Translations under genes and position numbers: made by a program
Notes under the pieces: model-generated
Databases searched by the model: none
What the model was told of the DNA's origin: nothing
Seen by the model: the letters and a program-made list of their open reading frames with translations, nothing else
NCBI GenBank assembly: GCA_023415515.1
Contig: JAEZKH010000130.1
Span: 1-14,177, forward strand
DNA length: 14,177 nt
Reading direction: 5' to 3'
From: Actinomycetes bacterium
GTDB taxonomy: Bacteria; Actinomycetota; Actinomycetes; Mycobacteriales; Mycobacteriaceae
Shown here: positions 6,360 through 13,737 of the stretch, one piece after another
Layout: the number at the start of each line of letters is the position of its first letter
Numbering within the stretch: position 1 is the first letter of the stretch

Positions 6360-7939
6360 TAGAGCTCGCCCTGGTCGATCGCGTCCTTGACCTCCTGGGC
6401 GTGGGCGACCTGCTCGGCGGTGTAGCCGATGAACAGTGCGACGGCGCCCACGATGACCGCGACTGCGGCGACCCACAGCAGCCCGTAGGTGTAGCCCTGA
6501 TCGAGCGCATGCAACTGCACGGAGTCCATGTTCTTCACCGGACCCGTCGTGCCGCCGAGATACAGCGTCCGCGACGTGATGACGGCCTGGACGACGGCGA
6601 GCACCAGCGGGCCGCCGAGGTTCTGCAGCATCAGCGCGATCGCCGAAACGGGGCCGATCTGGTCGAAGCCGACTCCCGCGATCGCCGAGAGCGTCAGGGG
6701 AACGACGATGGTGCCGATCCCGATGCCGCCGACCACGATGGGCACGACGAGGTTCGGGAAGTACGGGATGTTGGCGTTGAGCGTCGAGCCGTAGATCATG
6801 GCGCCGAGCACAAGCACGCCGCCCGCGATCGTCAGCACGCGCGGCGAGAACACCGACACCAGCTGGGAGGACACCCCGAGACCGACCCCCATCGCGATGA
6901 CGAAGGGGATGAAGCCGACGCCGGCGCGCAGCGCGCTGTAGCCCAGGATGTCCTGCACGTAGAGGCCGATCAGCACGGTGAGCGAGAACAGCACACCGCC
7001 GGCGAGGAAGATCGCGATGAAGGTGGCCAGCCGGTTGCGATCCTTGAACAGGTTGAACGGTACGACGGGGTTCTCCGCTGTGCGCTCGGCGATGATGAAC
7101 GCGATGAAGAAGACGCCCGCCGCGGCGACCGAACCGAGGGTGACCGGCGACAGCCAGCCCTGCTCGGGTCCCATCGAGAAGCCGAACACCGCTGCGGTGC
7201 AGCCGAGCGTGGCGAGGATGGCGCCGGTCGCGTCGAGCTTCATCCGCTCCTTGTGCGTCTCGCGCAGGCTGGTGCGGGCCAGATAGATCATCACGATGCC
7301 GACGGGCACGTTGACCAGGAACGCCCAGCGCCACGACACCTCGGTCAGCGCGCCGCCGACGACGAGGCCCATCACCGAGCCGATGGCGGTCATCGCGCCG
7401 AACACCGCCGTCGCGGCGTTACGGGCGGGCCCCTTCGGGAAGGTCGTGGCGACCAGCGCAAGGCCGGTCGGCGAGGCGATGGCCGATCCGACGCCCTGCA
7501 GCAGCCTCGCGATCACCAGCGTCGTCTCGTCCCACGCGATGCCGCACAGGATCGACGCAATCGTGAACAGCGCGACGCCGACGATGAAGGTGCGTTTGCG
7601 GCCGATGGTGTCGCCGAGACGTCCGCCGAGCAGCATCAGGCCGCCGAAGGTCAAAACGTAGGCCGTGATGACCCAGCTGCGACCCGCGTCGGACAGGCTC
7701 AGCTCGTCCTGGATCTTAGGAAGCGCGACGATCGCGACGGTGCTGTCCATCGTTGCCAGCAGCTGCATGCCACCGATCGCGACGACCGCGGCGATGAAGC
7801 GCCTCGAGGGCAGCCAAGCCGGGTACCTGCCGGTTCTCGCGACAGCAGCGGAATTCGCCCGGTCGGGCTGCGGCCGGGCGGCGGCGCTGCGAGCGTCACG
7901 TCGGATGGCGGCGCGCTCTGCGTCATTGAGAGCCGTCAT
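6359..7939 (-). CDS. efpA: MFS efflux transporter EfpA
   Basis: A 526-aa protein that closely matches my memory of M. tuberculosis EfpA along its whole length (for example MTALND at the start, WLPSRRFIAAV at 42-52 and EVKDAIDQGEL at the end). It is a QacA-family 14-TM inner-membrane transporter with a cytoplasmic Arg-rich tail (about 1-46), Asp65 in TM1 (MDSTVAIVALP) and motif A GGRLGDTIGRKR at 105-116. In M. tuberculosis EfpA is essential, inducible by isoniazid, and linked to drug tolerance and lipid-like substrates. The ATG at 7939 is supported by the conserved N-terminus. The gene follows cysG with a 33-nt gap that contains -10-like hexamers and small palindromes, so it probably has its own promoter. 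Confidence 0.96.
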   Translation of the reverse strand: MTALNDAERAAIRRDARSAAARPQPDRANSAAVARTGRYPAWLPSRRFIAAVVAIGGMQLLATMDSTVAIVALPKIQDELSLSDAGRSWVITAYVLTFGGLMLLGGRLGDTIGRKRTFIVGVALFTIASILCGIAWDETTLVIARLLQGVGSAIASPTGLALVATTFPKGPARNAATAVFGAMTAIGSVMGLVVGGALTEVSWRWAFLVNVPVGIVMIYLARTSLRETHKERMKLDATGAILATLGCTAAVFGFSMGPEQGWLSPVTLGSVAAAGVFFIAFIIAERTAENPVVPFNLFKDRNRLATFIAIFLAGGVLFSLTVLIGLYVQDILGYSALRAGVGFIPFVIAMGVGLGVSSQLVSVFSPRVLTIAGGVLVLGAMIYGSTLNANIPYFPNLVVPIVVGGIGIGTIVVPLTLSAIAGVGFDQIGPVSAIALMLQNLGGPLVLAVVQAVITSRTLYLGGTTGPVKNMDSVQLHALDQGYTYGLLWVAAVAVIVGAVALFIGYTAEQVAHAQEVKDAIDQGEL

Positions 7940-7947
7940 AGGTGGTT

Positions 7948-7975
7948 ACCTTACAGTAATCTTAAGATCCCTTTA
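7948..7975 (-). promoter_or_regulatory. Candidate efpA promoter with overlapping palindromic operator
   Basis: On the minus strand TTAAAG (7975-7970, overlapping the cysG stop) is followed by a 17-nt spacer and TAAGGT (7953-7948), 8 nt before the efpA ATG. A second TANNNT match, TAAGAT, is at 7967-7962. Overlapping these are two palindromes, TTACAGTAA at 7951-7959 and ATCTTAAGAT at 7959-7968. This AT-rich island in a high-GC region looks like a TetR-type operator placed to block the promoter (inference). No regulator gene is adjacent. Confidence 0.4.
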
Positions 7976-9172
7976 ACCGCCGAAGCCCGCCACCGGCCCG
8001 ATCACGATGATCGCGGGGGGTCGAATGCCCTCCGAGCGGATGGCTTCTGGCGCCTCACCGAGCGTCGTCCGCAACGTTCGTTGCGCGGACGTCGTGCCGT
8101 GCTGAACCACCATCACCGGCGTATCCGCAGGTCGGCCGCCTGCCAGCAGCACCTTTGCGAATTGTTCGATGCGCTCGACGGCCATCAGCAACACGATGGT
8201 CCCCGACATCGCGGCCAGTGCATCCCAATTGACTAACGATTCGGGATGCCCCGGCGCAACATGGCCGCTGACCACCACGAATTCGTGCGTTATCGCCCGG
8301 TGGGTGACCGGAACACCCGCCATCGCCGGAACTGCTATGGCACTGGTCACACCCGGCACGACGGTCACCGGGACACCGGCTTCGGCGCACGCGATCACTT
8401 CCTCGTATCCGCGTGCGAAGACGAACGGGTCGCCGCCCTTGAGTCGGACGACGAACTTGCCCGCCCTGGCCCGGTCGACGAGCACGGAGTTGATCGCGTC
8501 CTGCGCCATGGCGCGGCCGTAGGGGATTTTCGCCGCGTCGATCACCTCGACGTGCGGGGGCAGTTCGGCAAGCAGTTCGGCAGGCGCGAGCCGATCGGCG
8601 ACGACGACGTCGGCGTGGGCCAGCAGACGCCTGCCGCGCACCGTGATGAGTTCCGGGTCCCCAGGGCCGCCGCCGACCAGGGCGACACCCCCGCGCACGA
8701 CGCCGGGCGCGTCGCCTGCGATGAGACCTTGCTGGAACGCCTCGTGAATAGCCGACCGGATGGCCGCCGAGCGCCGGTGCTCCCCGCCCGCCAGCACACC
8801 GACCGCCAGGCCCTCGTACTCGAACGTCGCCGGTGTCACGGCGCTGCCCTCGCTTCCGGCATCGGCTCGGACACAGAAGATCCGGCGACGCTCGGCTTCG
8901 TCGACCACCGCCGCGTTGACGGCCGGATCGTCGGTGGCGGCGATCACATACCATGCGCCATCGAGGTCTCCCGATCGAAAGGGGCGCAAGGTCAACGTGA
9001 TTCCGCCCATCGCCTCGACGGCCGGTGTCGCGGACCTCGAGATGACGTGGACATCCGCTCCGGTGGAGACCAGCAGCGGCAGGCGACGTTGTGCGACCGA
9101 GCCACCGCCGACGACCACGACCTTTCTGCCGGCCAGTCGCAGGCCGACGAGGTAGGCGTTATCGGTTGTCAC
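7973..9172 (-). CDS. cysG: Siroheme synthase: precorrin-2 dehydrogenase/ferrochelatase plus uroporphyrinogen-III C-methyltransferase
   Basis: A 399-aa bifunctional enzyme. The N-terminal part (about 1-150) has an NAD-binding fold with VVVVGGGSVAQRR at 18-30 (GxGxxA type) and oxidises precorrin-2 to sirohydrochlorin, with possible iron insertion. The C-terminal part (about 163-399) is a SUMT methyltransferase: VALVGGGPGDPELITVRG, then RLKGGDPFVFARG and VVPGVTSAIAVPA, which bind S-adenosylmethionine and the tetrapyrrole. It makes precorrin-2, shared by siroheme and cobalamin, and siroheme for sulfite and nitrite reductases. The GTG start at 9172 overlaps the cobB stop by 4 nt, so it is translationally coupled to cobB. 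Confidence 0.95.
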   Translation of the reverse strand: MTTDNAYLVGLRLAGRKVVVVGGGSVAQRRLPLLVSTGADVHVISRSATPAVEAMGGITLTLRPFRSGDLDGAWYVIAATDDPAVNAAVVDEAERRRIFCVRADAGSEGSAVTPATFEYEGLAVGVLAGGEHRRSAAIRSAIHEAFQQGLIAGDAPGVVRGGVALVGGGPGDPELITVRGRRLLAHADVVVADRLAPAELLAELPPHVEVIDAAKIPYGRAMAQDAINSVLVDRARAGKFVVRLKGGDPFVFARGYEEVIACAEAGVPVTVVPGVTSAIAVPAMAGVPVTHRAITHEFVVVSGHVAPGHPESLVNWDALAAMSGTIVLLMAVERIEQFAKVLLAGGRPADTPVMVVQHGTTSAQRTLRTTLGEAPEAIRSEGIRPPAIIVIGPVAGFGG

Positions 9173-10545
9173 CCGGCGAGCCTAGATGTTGCCGCTGCCT
9201 CGACGAAGCGCGATATCGCCTGCGGTCGCGCCGCCGGATGGGTGTGCAGGTAGCTCGCGTGCACCCCGCCGTGCACGGCGCCGTCGCGAACGGCCGCCAC
9301 CTCGCGACCGCGGTAGACCCAGGCGGGCTGGTAGCTGTCGGTGAATGTGACTGCCGTGCGGTGGAATTCGTGACCGATGGCACGTTCGCCCGCGGCATAC
9401 AGCGCGGAGTCGGCGGCGGCGGCGGCGTTCCGATAGGCCAGCGTCAGCCGGTCGGTGAAGCGCGCCGACCCCGCGAGCACACCACACATCGGATGACCGT
9501 CGAGTTCGTCGACGAGATAGGTCAGCCCCGCGCACTCCGCGTGCACGGGCCCACCGCGCGCCGCCAGCGCCGCGATCTGTTGGCGAACAACCTCGTTGGC
9601 GGACAACTCGGTTCCGAACTCCTCGGGGAATCCGCCGGGAAGAACGAGGGCCGCGGTTTCCCCGGGCAACTGCTCGGTCAGCGGGTCGAACTCGGCGACG
9701 TCGGCACCTGCGGCGGCAAGCAGTTCGCAATGCTCTGCGTAGCCGAAACTGAACGCCTTTCCCGCGGCGACTGCGACGGTGACGGGCGCACTGCTCGTGC
9801 CGACGGCGTCGTCGGGGCGCCACGGCTGTGCGGTGACGTGGGCGCCCGCGGCGGCGGCGACGCCGGCCAGATCGACATGGTCGGCGACCAACGCGGTCAT
9901 GGCGTCGACGGCGGCGCGGGCGCGGCTACCGTGCTCCACGGCGGTGACGAGCCCGAGATGTCGTGCCGGGACGTTCAACTCGGGCAGTCGCGGGACGGCG
10001 CCGAACACCGGGATACCGGCGTACTCGCACGCCTGTCGGAGTACGTCCTCGTGCCGTTGTGAGCCGACGCGGTTGAGGATCACCCCCGCGATGCGGGTGG
10101 CTTCGTCGAACGTCGAGAATCCGTGCAACAGCGCAGCCATGCTGTGGCTCTGCCCTTTGGCGTCGACGACCAGGATCACCGGCGCGCCGAGCAGGGCCGC
10201 GACGTGCGCGGTCGAACCGGTTGCCCGGCCGGTGATCGCGGCGTCGATACGGCCGTCGAACAATCCCATGACGCCCTCGACGACGGCGATGTCACATCCG
10301 TTGCTGCCGTGTCGGTACAGCGGACCGATCAGGTCCTCGCCGACCAACACCGGGTCCAGGTTGCGGCCGGGTCTGCCCGCCGCCAACGAGTGGTAGCCCG
10401 GGTCGATGTAGTCGGGACCGACCTTGAAGGGCGCGACGCGCCTGCCTGCCTGCCGCAGCGCACCCATCAAACCCGTTGCCACCGTTGTCTTCCCGCTGCC
10501 CGATGCGGGCGCGGCGATCACCACGGCTGGGCAGCCCCCGCTCAT
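9169..10545 (-). CDS. cobB: Cobyrinate / hydrogenobyrinate a,c-diamide synthase
   Basis: A 458-aa CobB/CbiA enzyme that uses glutamine and ATP to amidate the a and c side chains of the corrin ring. The N-terminal P-loop domain has APASGSGKTT at 12-21, FKVGPDYIDPGYH at 40-52 and VEGVMGLFDG at 89-98. The C-terminal class I glutamine-amidotransferase-like domain has the nucleophile Cys338 in AECAGLTYL, GHEFH at 391-395 and His434/His436 in YLHTHP. The reading frame stays open to 10764, but the ATG at 10545 is chosen. It gives a family-typical N-terminus just before the P-loop, and a G-rich stretch (GGTGGGG) lies upstream. The extension would run through intergenic repeats into cobO. The TGA at 9171-9169 overlaps the cysG GTG. 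Confidence 0.95.
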   Translation of the reverse strand: MSGGCPAVVIAAPASGSGKTTVATGLMGALRQAGRRVAPFKVGPDYIDPGYHSLAAGRPGRNLDPVLVGEDLIGPLYRHGSNGCDIAVVEGVMGLFDGRIDAAITGRATGSTAHVAALLGAPVILVVDAKGQSHSMAALLHGFSTFDEATRIAGVILNRVGSQRHEDVLRQACEYAGIPVFGAVPRLPELNVPARHLGLVTAVEHGSRARAAVDAMTALVADHVDLAGVAAAAGAHVTAQPWRPDDAVGTSSAPVTVAVAAGKAFSFGYAEHCELLAAAGADVAEFDPLTEQLPGETAALVLPGGFPEEFGTELSANEVVRQQIAALAARGGPVHAECAGLTYLVDELDGHPMCGVLAGSARFTDRLTLAYRNAAAAADSALYAAGERAIGHEFHRTAVTFTDSYQPAWVYRGREVAAVRDGAVHGGVHASYLHTHPAARPQAISRFVEAAATSRLAG

Positions 10546-10568
10546 CCCGCACCCCACCCGCCCGGCGA

Positions 10569-10593
10569 GCCGTGGGCACCTCCGACCCACGGC
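10569..10593 (-). terminator. Hairpin between cobO and cobB
   Basis: GCCGTGGG at 10569-10576 pairs perfectly with CCCACGGC at 10586-10593 around a 9-nt loop. It sits 23 bp upstream of the cobB start on the transcribed strand. It could weaken read-through from cobO or act in the cobB leader. There is no T-run, so function is uncertain. Confidence 0.35.
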
Positions 10594-10597
10594 GAGC

Positions 10598-10645
10598 GTG
10601 CGTGTCTGCGCACTACACGCCGTGGAAAGTCGTGACTCTGCGCAC
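10598..10645 (+). repeat. 48-bp intergenic repeat, left copy of an inverted pair
   Basis: These 48 bases match the reverse complement of 10664-10711 without gaps at 32 of 48 positions. The first 12 (GTGCGTGTCTGC) and the terminal GCGCAC-containing end are identical. The copy itself can fold at GTGCG/CGCAC (10598-10602 with 10609-10613). The pair probably represents two diverged copies of a dispersed repeat in opposite orientation. Confidence 0.5.
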
Positions 10646-10663
10646 AGTCGTGGCGGATCGAGC

Positions 10664-10711
10664 GTGCGCAAATGCTGCAAGAGCCGCGGCGTTTCGCCTG
10701 CAGACACGCAC
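10664..10711 (-). repeat. 48-bp intergenic repeat, right copy of an inverted pair
   Basis: This is the reverse-orientation partner of 10598-10645, separated by 18 nt. Both together can fold into one long imperfect stem-loop in the message between cobO (stop at 10727) and cobB (start at 10545). No open frame with coding character was recognised in 10546-10726. Confidence 0.5.
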
Positions 10712-10726
10712 CGTCGCGGTGCGAGG

Positions 10727-11341
10727 TCACCATTCGATGCCCCTTTGGCCCTTGCGACCCGCATCCATCGGGTGCTTTATCTTCGTCATCTCGGTGACGA
10801 GGTCGGCTGCGTCGAGCAGCGATTGCGGAGCGTCGCGGCCGGTGATGACGACATGCTGGGTGCCGGGCCGCGCCGCGAGCGTGGCAATCACCTCGTCGGT
10901 GTCCACCCAGCCCCACTTCAACGGATAGGTGAACTCGTCGAGCACATAGAAGTCGTGGCGCTCGTCGGCCAACCGCCTGCTGATCTCCGCCCAACCGTCG
11001 GCCGCCGCGGCGGCATGGTCGACCTCGGTGCCCGCCTTGCGCGACCACGACCATCCTGAACCCATCTTGTGCCATTCGACCGGCCCGCCGACGCCGTGTT
11101 CCTCGTGCAGCCTGCCGAGTTGCCGAAATGCGGCCTCCTCGCCGACTTTCCACTTGGCGCTCTTGACGAATTGGAACACCGCGGTGTCGAAGCCCTGGTT
11201 CCAGGCGCGCAACGCCATCCCGAAGGCGGCAGTCGACTTCCCCTTCCCGGTGCCCGTGTGCACGGCCAGCAGCGGCGCATTGCGGCGGGCGCGCGTTGTC
11301 AGGCCGTCATCGGGGACGGTCAGCGGTTGACCCTGCGGCAT
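10727..11341 (-). CDS. cobO: Cob(I)yrinic acid a,c-diamide adenosyltransferase
   Basis: A 204-aa CobO/CobA/BtuR-type corrinoid adenosyltransferase that transfers the adenosyl group from ATP to cobalt(I) corrinoid. Walker A-like GTGKGKST is at 30-37, FQFVKS follows near 57-62, and the late YVLDEFTYPLKWGWV and HVVITGRDAP segments are typical. A short Arg-containing N-terminal tail precedes the P-loop. The ATG at 11341 is preceded by GGAGAG (11353-11348) with 6-nt spacing, a good ribosome-binding site lying in the 12-nt gap after the chelatase stop. It is cotranscribed with the chelatase gene. The next gene, cobB, follows only after a repeat-rich 181-nt gap. Confidence 0.95.
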   Translation of the reverse strand: MPQGQPLTVPDDGLTTRARRNAPLLAVHTGTGKGKSTAAFGMALRAWNQGFDTAVFQFVKSAKWKVGEEAAFRQLGRLHEEHGVGGPVEWHKMGSGWSWSRKAGTEVDHAAAAADGWAEISRRLADERHDFYVLDEFTYPLKWGWVDTDEVIATLAARPGTQHVVITGRDAPQSLLDAADLVTEMTKIKHPMDAGRKGQRGIEW

Positions 11342-11353
11342 GTCACGCTCTCC

Positions 11354-13189
11354 TCACGCGGCCGTGCGGACCACGGCGGTGAGGTTGTCGGCCCGCAACT
11401 GCGCCAACCGCACCGACGGCGCACCGAGGTGGCGCGCCAGCTCGTCGGCCAACCCGAGTCGCACGAAGGATGTTTCGCAGTCGACGACGACTGCCGCCGC
11501 CCCCTCGGCGACCAGCCGGGCGGCGGCGACACGTGCCCGCCCCAGCGGATCGGGACCACCGGTCGCGCGCCCGTCGGTGAGAACGACCGCGAGGCATCGC
11601 CGCGCACGGTCGCGCGCCTTTTCCCGCACGACGATGTCACGGGCAGCCAGAAGGCCTTGCGCCAGAGGCGTTTTACCGCCGGTGGCGAACCGCGCCAGCC
11701 TGCGCCCGGCGATGTGAACCGACGACGTCGGCGGCAACAACACCGTCGCGTCCGCGCCCCGAAACGTGATCACCGCGACCTTGTCCCGGCGCTGGTAGGC
11801 ATCGCGCAGCAGCGACATGGTGGCACCGCTGACCGCCGCCATCCGGTCGCGCGCCGCCATCGAACCCGAGGCGTCGACGACGAATATCACCAGATTCCCT
11901 TCGCGGCCTTCGCGTATCGCGCGGCGCACGTCGTCGGGTTCCGGCCGCGGTCGCCCCGGTCCCTGCTGTCGGCGCGCGGACGCCAACAGCGTCGCGAAGA
12001 TGTGCACGCCGTGCCCTTGATCGGTCTCCGGTGTCGACGACACGGGGGTCCCCGTGCGGTTGCGCGCGCGGGACCGTCGGCCCGGCGCACCCTCCCCCAC
12101 GCCCGGCACAACCAACGTCCTCGTCCGGAAGACGCCGGACGGCGCGGCGCTCGGACGCGTCGTCGTCGACGAATTGCCCTGCGGCGAAGACTGATCCGGC
12201 TCAGGAGCCGATGCGCCCCCGCCACCGGGCGGATCCGGATGCGGCTCGGTGTCGGCGTCATCGCCGTGCTGCTGCGTCTGCGCCATCACGTCATCGAGTT
12301 GCTGCGGGTCGAGGCCGGGATCGTCGAACGGGTCGCGCCTGCGCCGGTGCGGCAGCGCCAGTTCCGCGGCAACCCGGATGTCCTCTTCACCGACCGTTCC
12401 CGCCCCGCGCCACGCGGCGTGCGCGACGGCCGTGCGTGCCACCACCAGATCCGCGCGCATCCCGTCGACGTCGAACGCCGCGCACAGCGCCGCGATGCGC
12501 CGTAGTTCGTTGTCCGGCAACTCCACATCGCCGACAGATTTCCTGGCCGCGGCGATGCGCCGCGCCAGCTCGGCATCCTGATCGGCATGGGCGGCGGCGA
12601 AGCCGGCGGGATCGGCTTCGAACGCCATGCGCGCCCGGATGACGTCGGCACGGGTGTCGACGTCGCGCGACGCGTGCACGTCGACCGTCAGGCCGAACCG
12701 GTCGAGCAACTGCGGGCGCAGCTCACCCTCCTCGGGGTTCATCGTCCCGACCAACATGAACCGCGCGTCGTGGCTGTGCGAGACCCCGTCGCGTTCGATG
12801 TGGACCCGACCCATCGCGGCCGCGTCGAGCAACACGTCGACCAGATGGTCGTGCAACAGGTTGACCTCGTCGACGTACAGGACGCCGCCGTGCGCGCGGG
12901 CCAGCAGGCCCGGCGAGAAAGCGTGTTCACCGTCGCGCAGTACCCGTTGCAGATCCAGCGAGCCGACAACCCGGTCCTCGGTGGCCCCGATCGGCAACTC
13001 GACCAGCGTGGAATCGGGGTCGACCGCCTCCAGCACATGCGCGAGGCCGCGCACCGCGGTGGATTTCGCGGTGCCCTTCTCGCCGCGGATCAGCACTCCG
13101 CCGATCTCGGGCCGCACCGCGCACAGCACCAACGCCAATCTCAGCCGGTCGTGGCCGACGATGGCGCTGAACGGATACCGCGGCGTCAC
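11354..13189 (-). CDS. Fused ChlI/ChlD-type (AAA+ and VWA) metal-chelatase subunit
   Basis: A 611-aa protein related to M. tuberculosis Rv2850c. The N-terminal AAA+ ATPase domain resembles BchI/ChlI: Walker A GEKGTAKST at 36-44, Walker B VLYVDE at 103-108, with LLHDHLVDVLLDAAAMG following. An acidic, Pro/Gly/Ser-rich linker spans about 310-370. The C-terminal VWA domain resembles BchD/ChlD with a complete MIDAS: DASGS at 439-443, Thr507 and Asp539. These proteins power metal insertion by a large chelatase subunit. Next to cobO and cobB the likely partner is CobN and the metal cobalt, with this protein replacing CobS and CobT (inference; no cobN is in the window). The GTG at 13189 is chosen because it overlaps the GNAT stop by 4 nt and starts immediately before the conserved PFSAIVGHDRL. 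The longer frame up to 13399 runs antiparallel through no conserved sequence. Confidence 0.92.
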   Translation of the reverse strand: MTPRYPFSAIVGHDRLRLALVLCAVRPEIGGVLIRGEKGTAKSTAVRGLAHVLEAVDPDSTLVELPIGATEDRVVGSLDLQRVLRDGEHAFSPGLLARAHGGVLYVDEVNLLHDHLVDVLLDAAAMGRVHIERDGVSHSHDARFMLVGTMNPEEGELRPQLLDRFGLTVDVHASRDVDTRADVIRARMAFEADPAGFAAAHADQDAELARRIAAARKSVGDVELPDNELRRIAALCAAFDVDGMRADLVVARTAVAHAAWRGAGTVGEEDIRVAAELALPHRRRRDPFDDPGLDPQQLDDVMAQTQQHGDDADTEPHPDPPGGGGASAPEPDQSSPQGNSSTTTRPSAAPSGVFRTRTLVVPGVGEGAPGRRSRARNRTGTPVSSTPETDQGHGVHIFATLLASARRQQGPGRPRPEPDDVRRAIREGREGNLVIFVVDASGSMAARDRMAAVSGATMSLLRDAYQRRDKVAVITFRGADATVLLPPTSSVHIAGRRLARFATGGKTPLAQGLLAARDIVVREKARDRARRCLAVVLTDGRATGGPDPLGRARVAAARLVAEGAAAVVVDCETSFVRLGLADELARHLGAPSVRLAQLRADNLTAVVRTAA

Positions 13190-13647
13190 GGTTGCTCGCT
13201 TCCACTGCGCAGCATCGGCACGTGCGGGATCCCGTCGTCGAGGAACTCCTCGCCGTCGCGGACGAAGCCGTGGTGTCTGTACATGTCTTCCAGGTATGTC
13301 TGGGCGTTGATGCGGCACGCGTAGTCTCCCACCTCGGCCAGCGCCGCCTGCAGCAACCGATTGGCGTGACCGTGCCCCCGCGCGGCGCGCTTGGTGCACA
13401 CCCGCCCGATCCGGAAGCCCTTCTCGCCGCCTGCGTGCTCTTCCATCAACCGCAGCGTGCAGATCACGTCGCCGTCGTCGCCTTCCAACCAGAAGTGCCG
13501 CGTCTCGGCGGCCAGATCGCGTCCGTCGAGTTCCGGGTAGGGCGTCGCCTGCTCGACGACGAACACCTCGACCCGCAGCTTGAGCAGCTCATAGAGGGTG
13601 GCGGTGTCGAGGTCCTTGGCCCAGGCGCGGCGCAGCGAGACGCTCAT
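13186..13647 (-). CDS. GNAT family N-acetyltransferase (ElaA-like)
   Basis: A 153-aa single-domain acetyltransferase, matching my memory of M. tuberculosis Rv2851c. The N-terminal LYELLKLRVEVFVVEQ with PYPELDGRD is the ElaA-type signature. The acetyl-CoA loop is RVCTKRAARGHGHANRLL at 82-99 (R90-G-H-G-H-A95). The substrate is unknown. The ATG at 13647 has GGAG 8 nt upstream; the longer GTG start at 13668 would add 7 residues. Its stop overlaps the chelatase GTG by 4 nt, so it heads the cob-linked operon. Any direct role in corrin metabolism is unproven. Confidence 0.9.
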   Translation of the reverse strand: MSVSLRRAWAKDLDTATLYELLKLRVEVFVVEQATPYPELDGRDLAAETRHFWLEGDDGDVICTLRLMEEHAGGEKGFRIGRVCTKRAARGHGHANRLLQAALAEVGDYACRINAQTYLEDMYRHHGFVRDGEEFLDDGIPHVPMLRSGSEQP

Positions 13648-13677
13648 CGACCGGGCTCCGAGACACACACGATCCCC

Positions 13678-13683
13678 AGGTTA
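13678..13683 (-). promoter_or_regulatory. Candidate -10 for the GNAT–chelatase–cobO transcript
   Basis: On the minus strand TAACCT fits TANNNT. It lies 30 nt before the ATG at 13647, giving a leader of about 20-25 nt that contains the GGAG site, and 9 nt before the alternative GTG at 13668. The 90-bp divergent region is too short for a cobalamin riboswitch, and none is seen. Confidence 0.35.
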
Positions 13684-13724
13684 TCCCGCGGGCGTCGGCC
13701 CGAACCGGCCCACCTCGACGCGGT

Positions 13725-13730
13725 TAAGGT
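13725..13730 (+). promoter_or_regulatory. Candidate -10 for the divergent hydrolase gene, leaderless
   Basis: TAAGGT fits TANNNT and is followed by 7 nt and the GTG at 13738. Transcription would begin at or beside the start codon, and no Shine-Dalgarno sequence is visible in this gap. No convincing -35 is present. Confidence 0.45.
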
Positions 13731-13737
13731 AGCTGAC

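Noticed and set aside
6401..8236. 611-codon plus-strand open frame
   Set aside because: It is antisense to efpA and cysG, low-complexity and charged, with no recognisable fold. It is a shadow frame.
10546..10726. Cobalamin riboswitch before cobB
   Set aside because: The gap is 181 nt and structured, but its structure is explained by inverted repeat copies. I could not find a B12-box-like conserved core there, and the 13648-13737 region is too short.
10546..10764. 73-codon N-terminal extension of cobB
   Set aside because: It runs through the inverted repeats into the cobO coding sequence, and CobB proteins normally begin just before the P-loop, as from ATG 10545.
13190..13399. 70-codon N-terminal extension of the chelatase gene
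   Set aside because: It overlaps the GNAT gene in another frame and is Arg-rich without conservation. The GTG at 13189 gives the usual 4-nt overlap.
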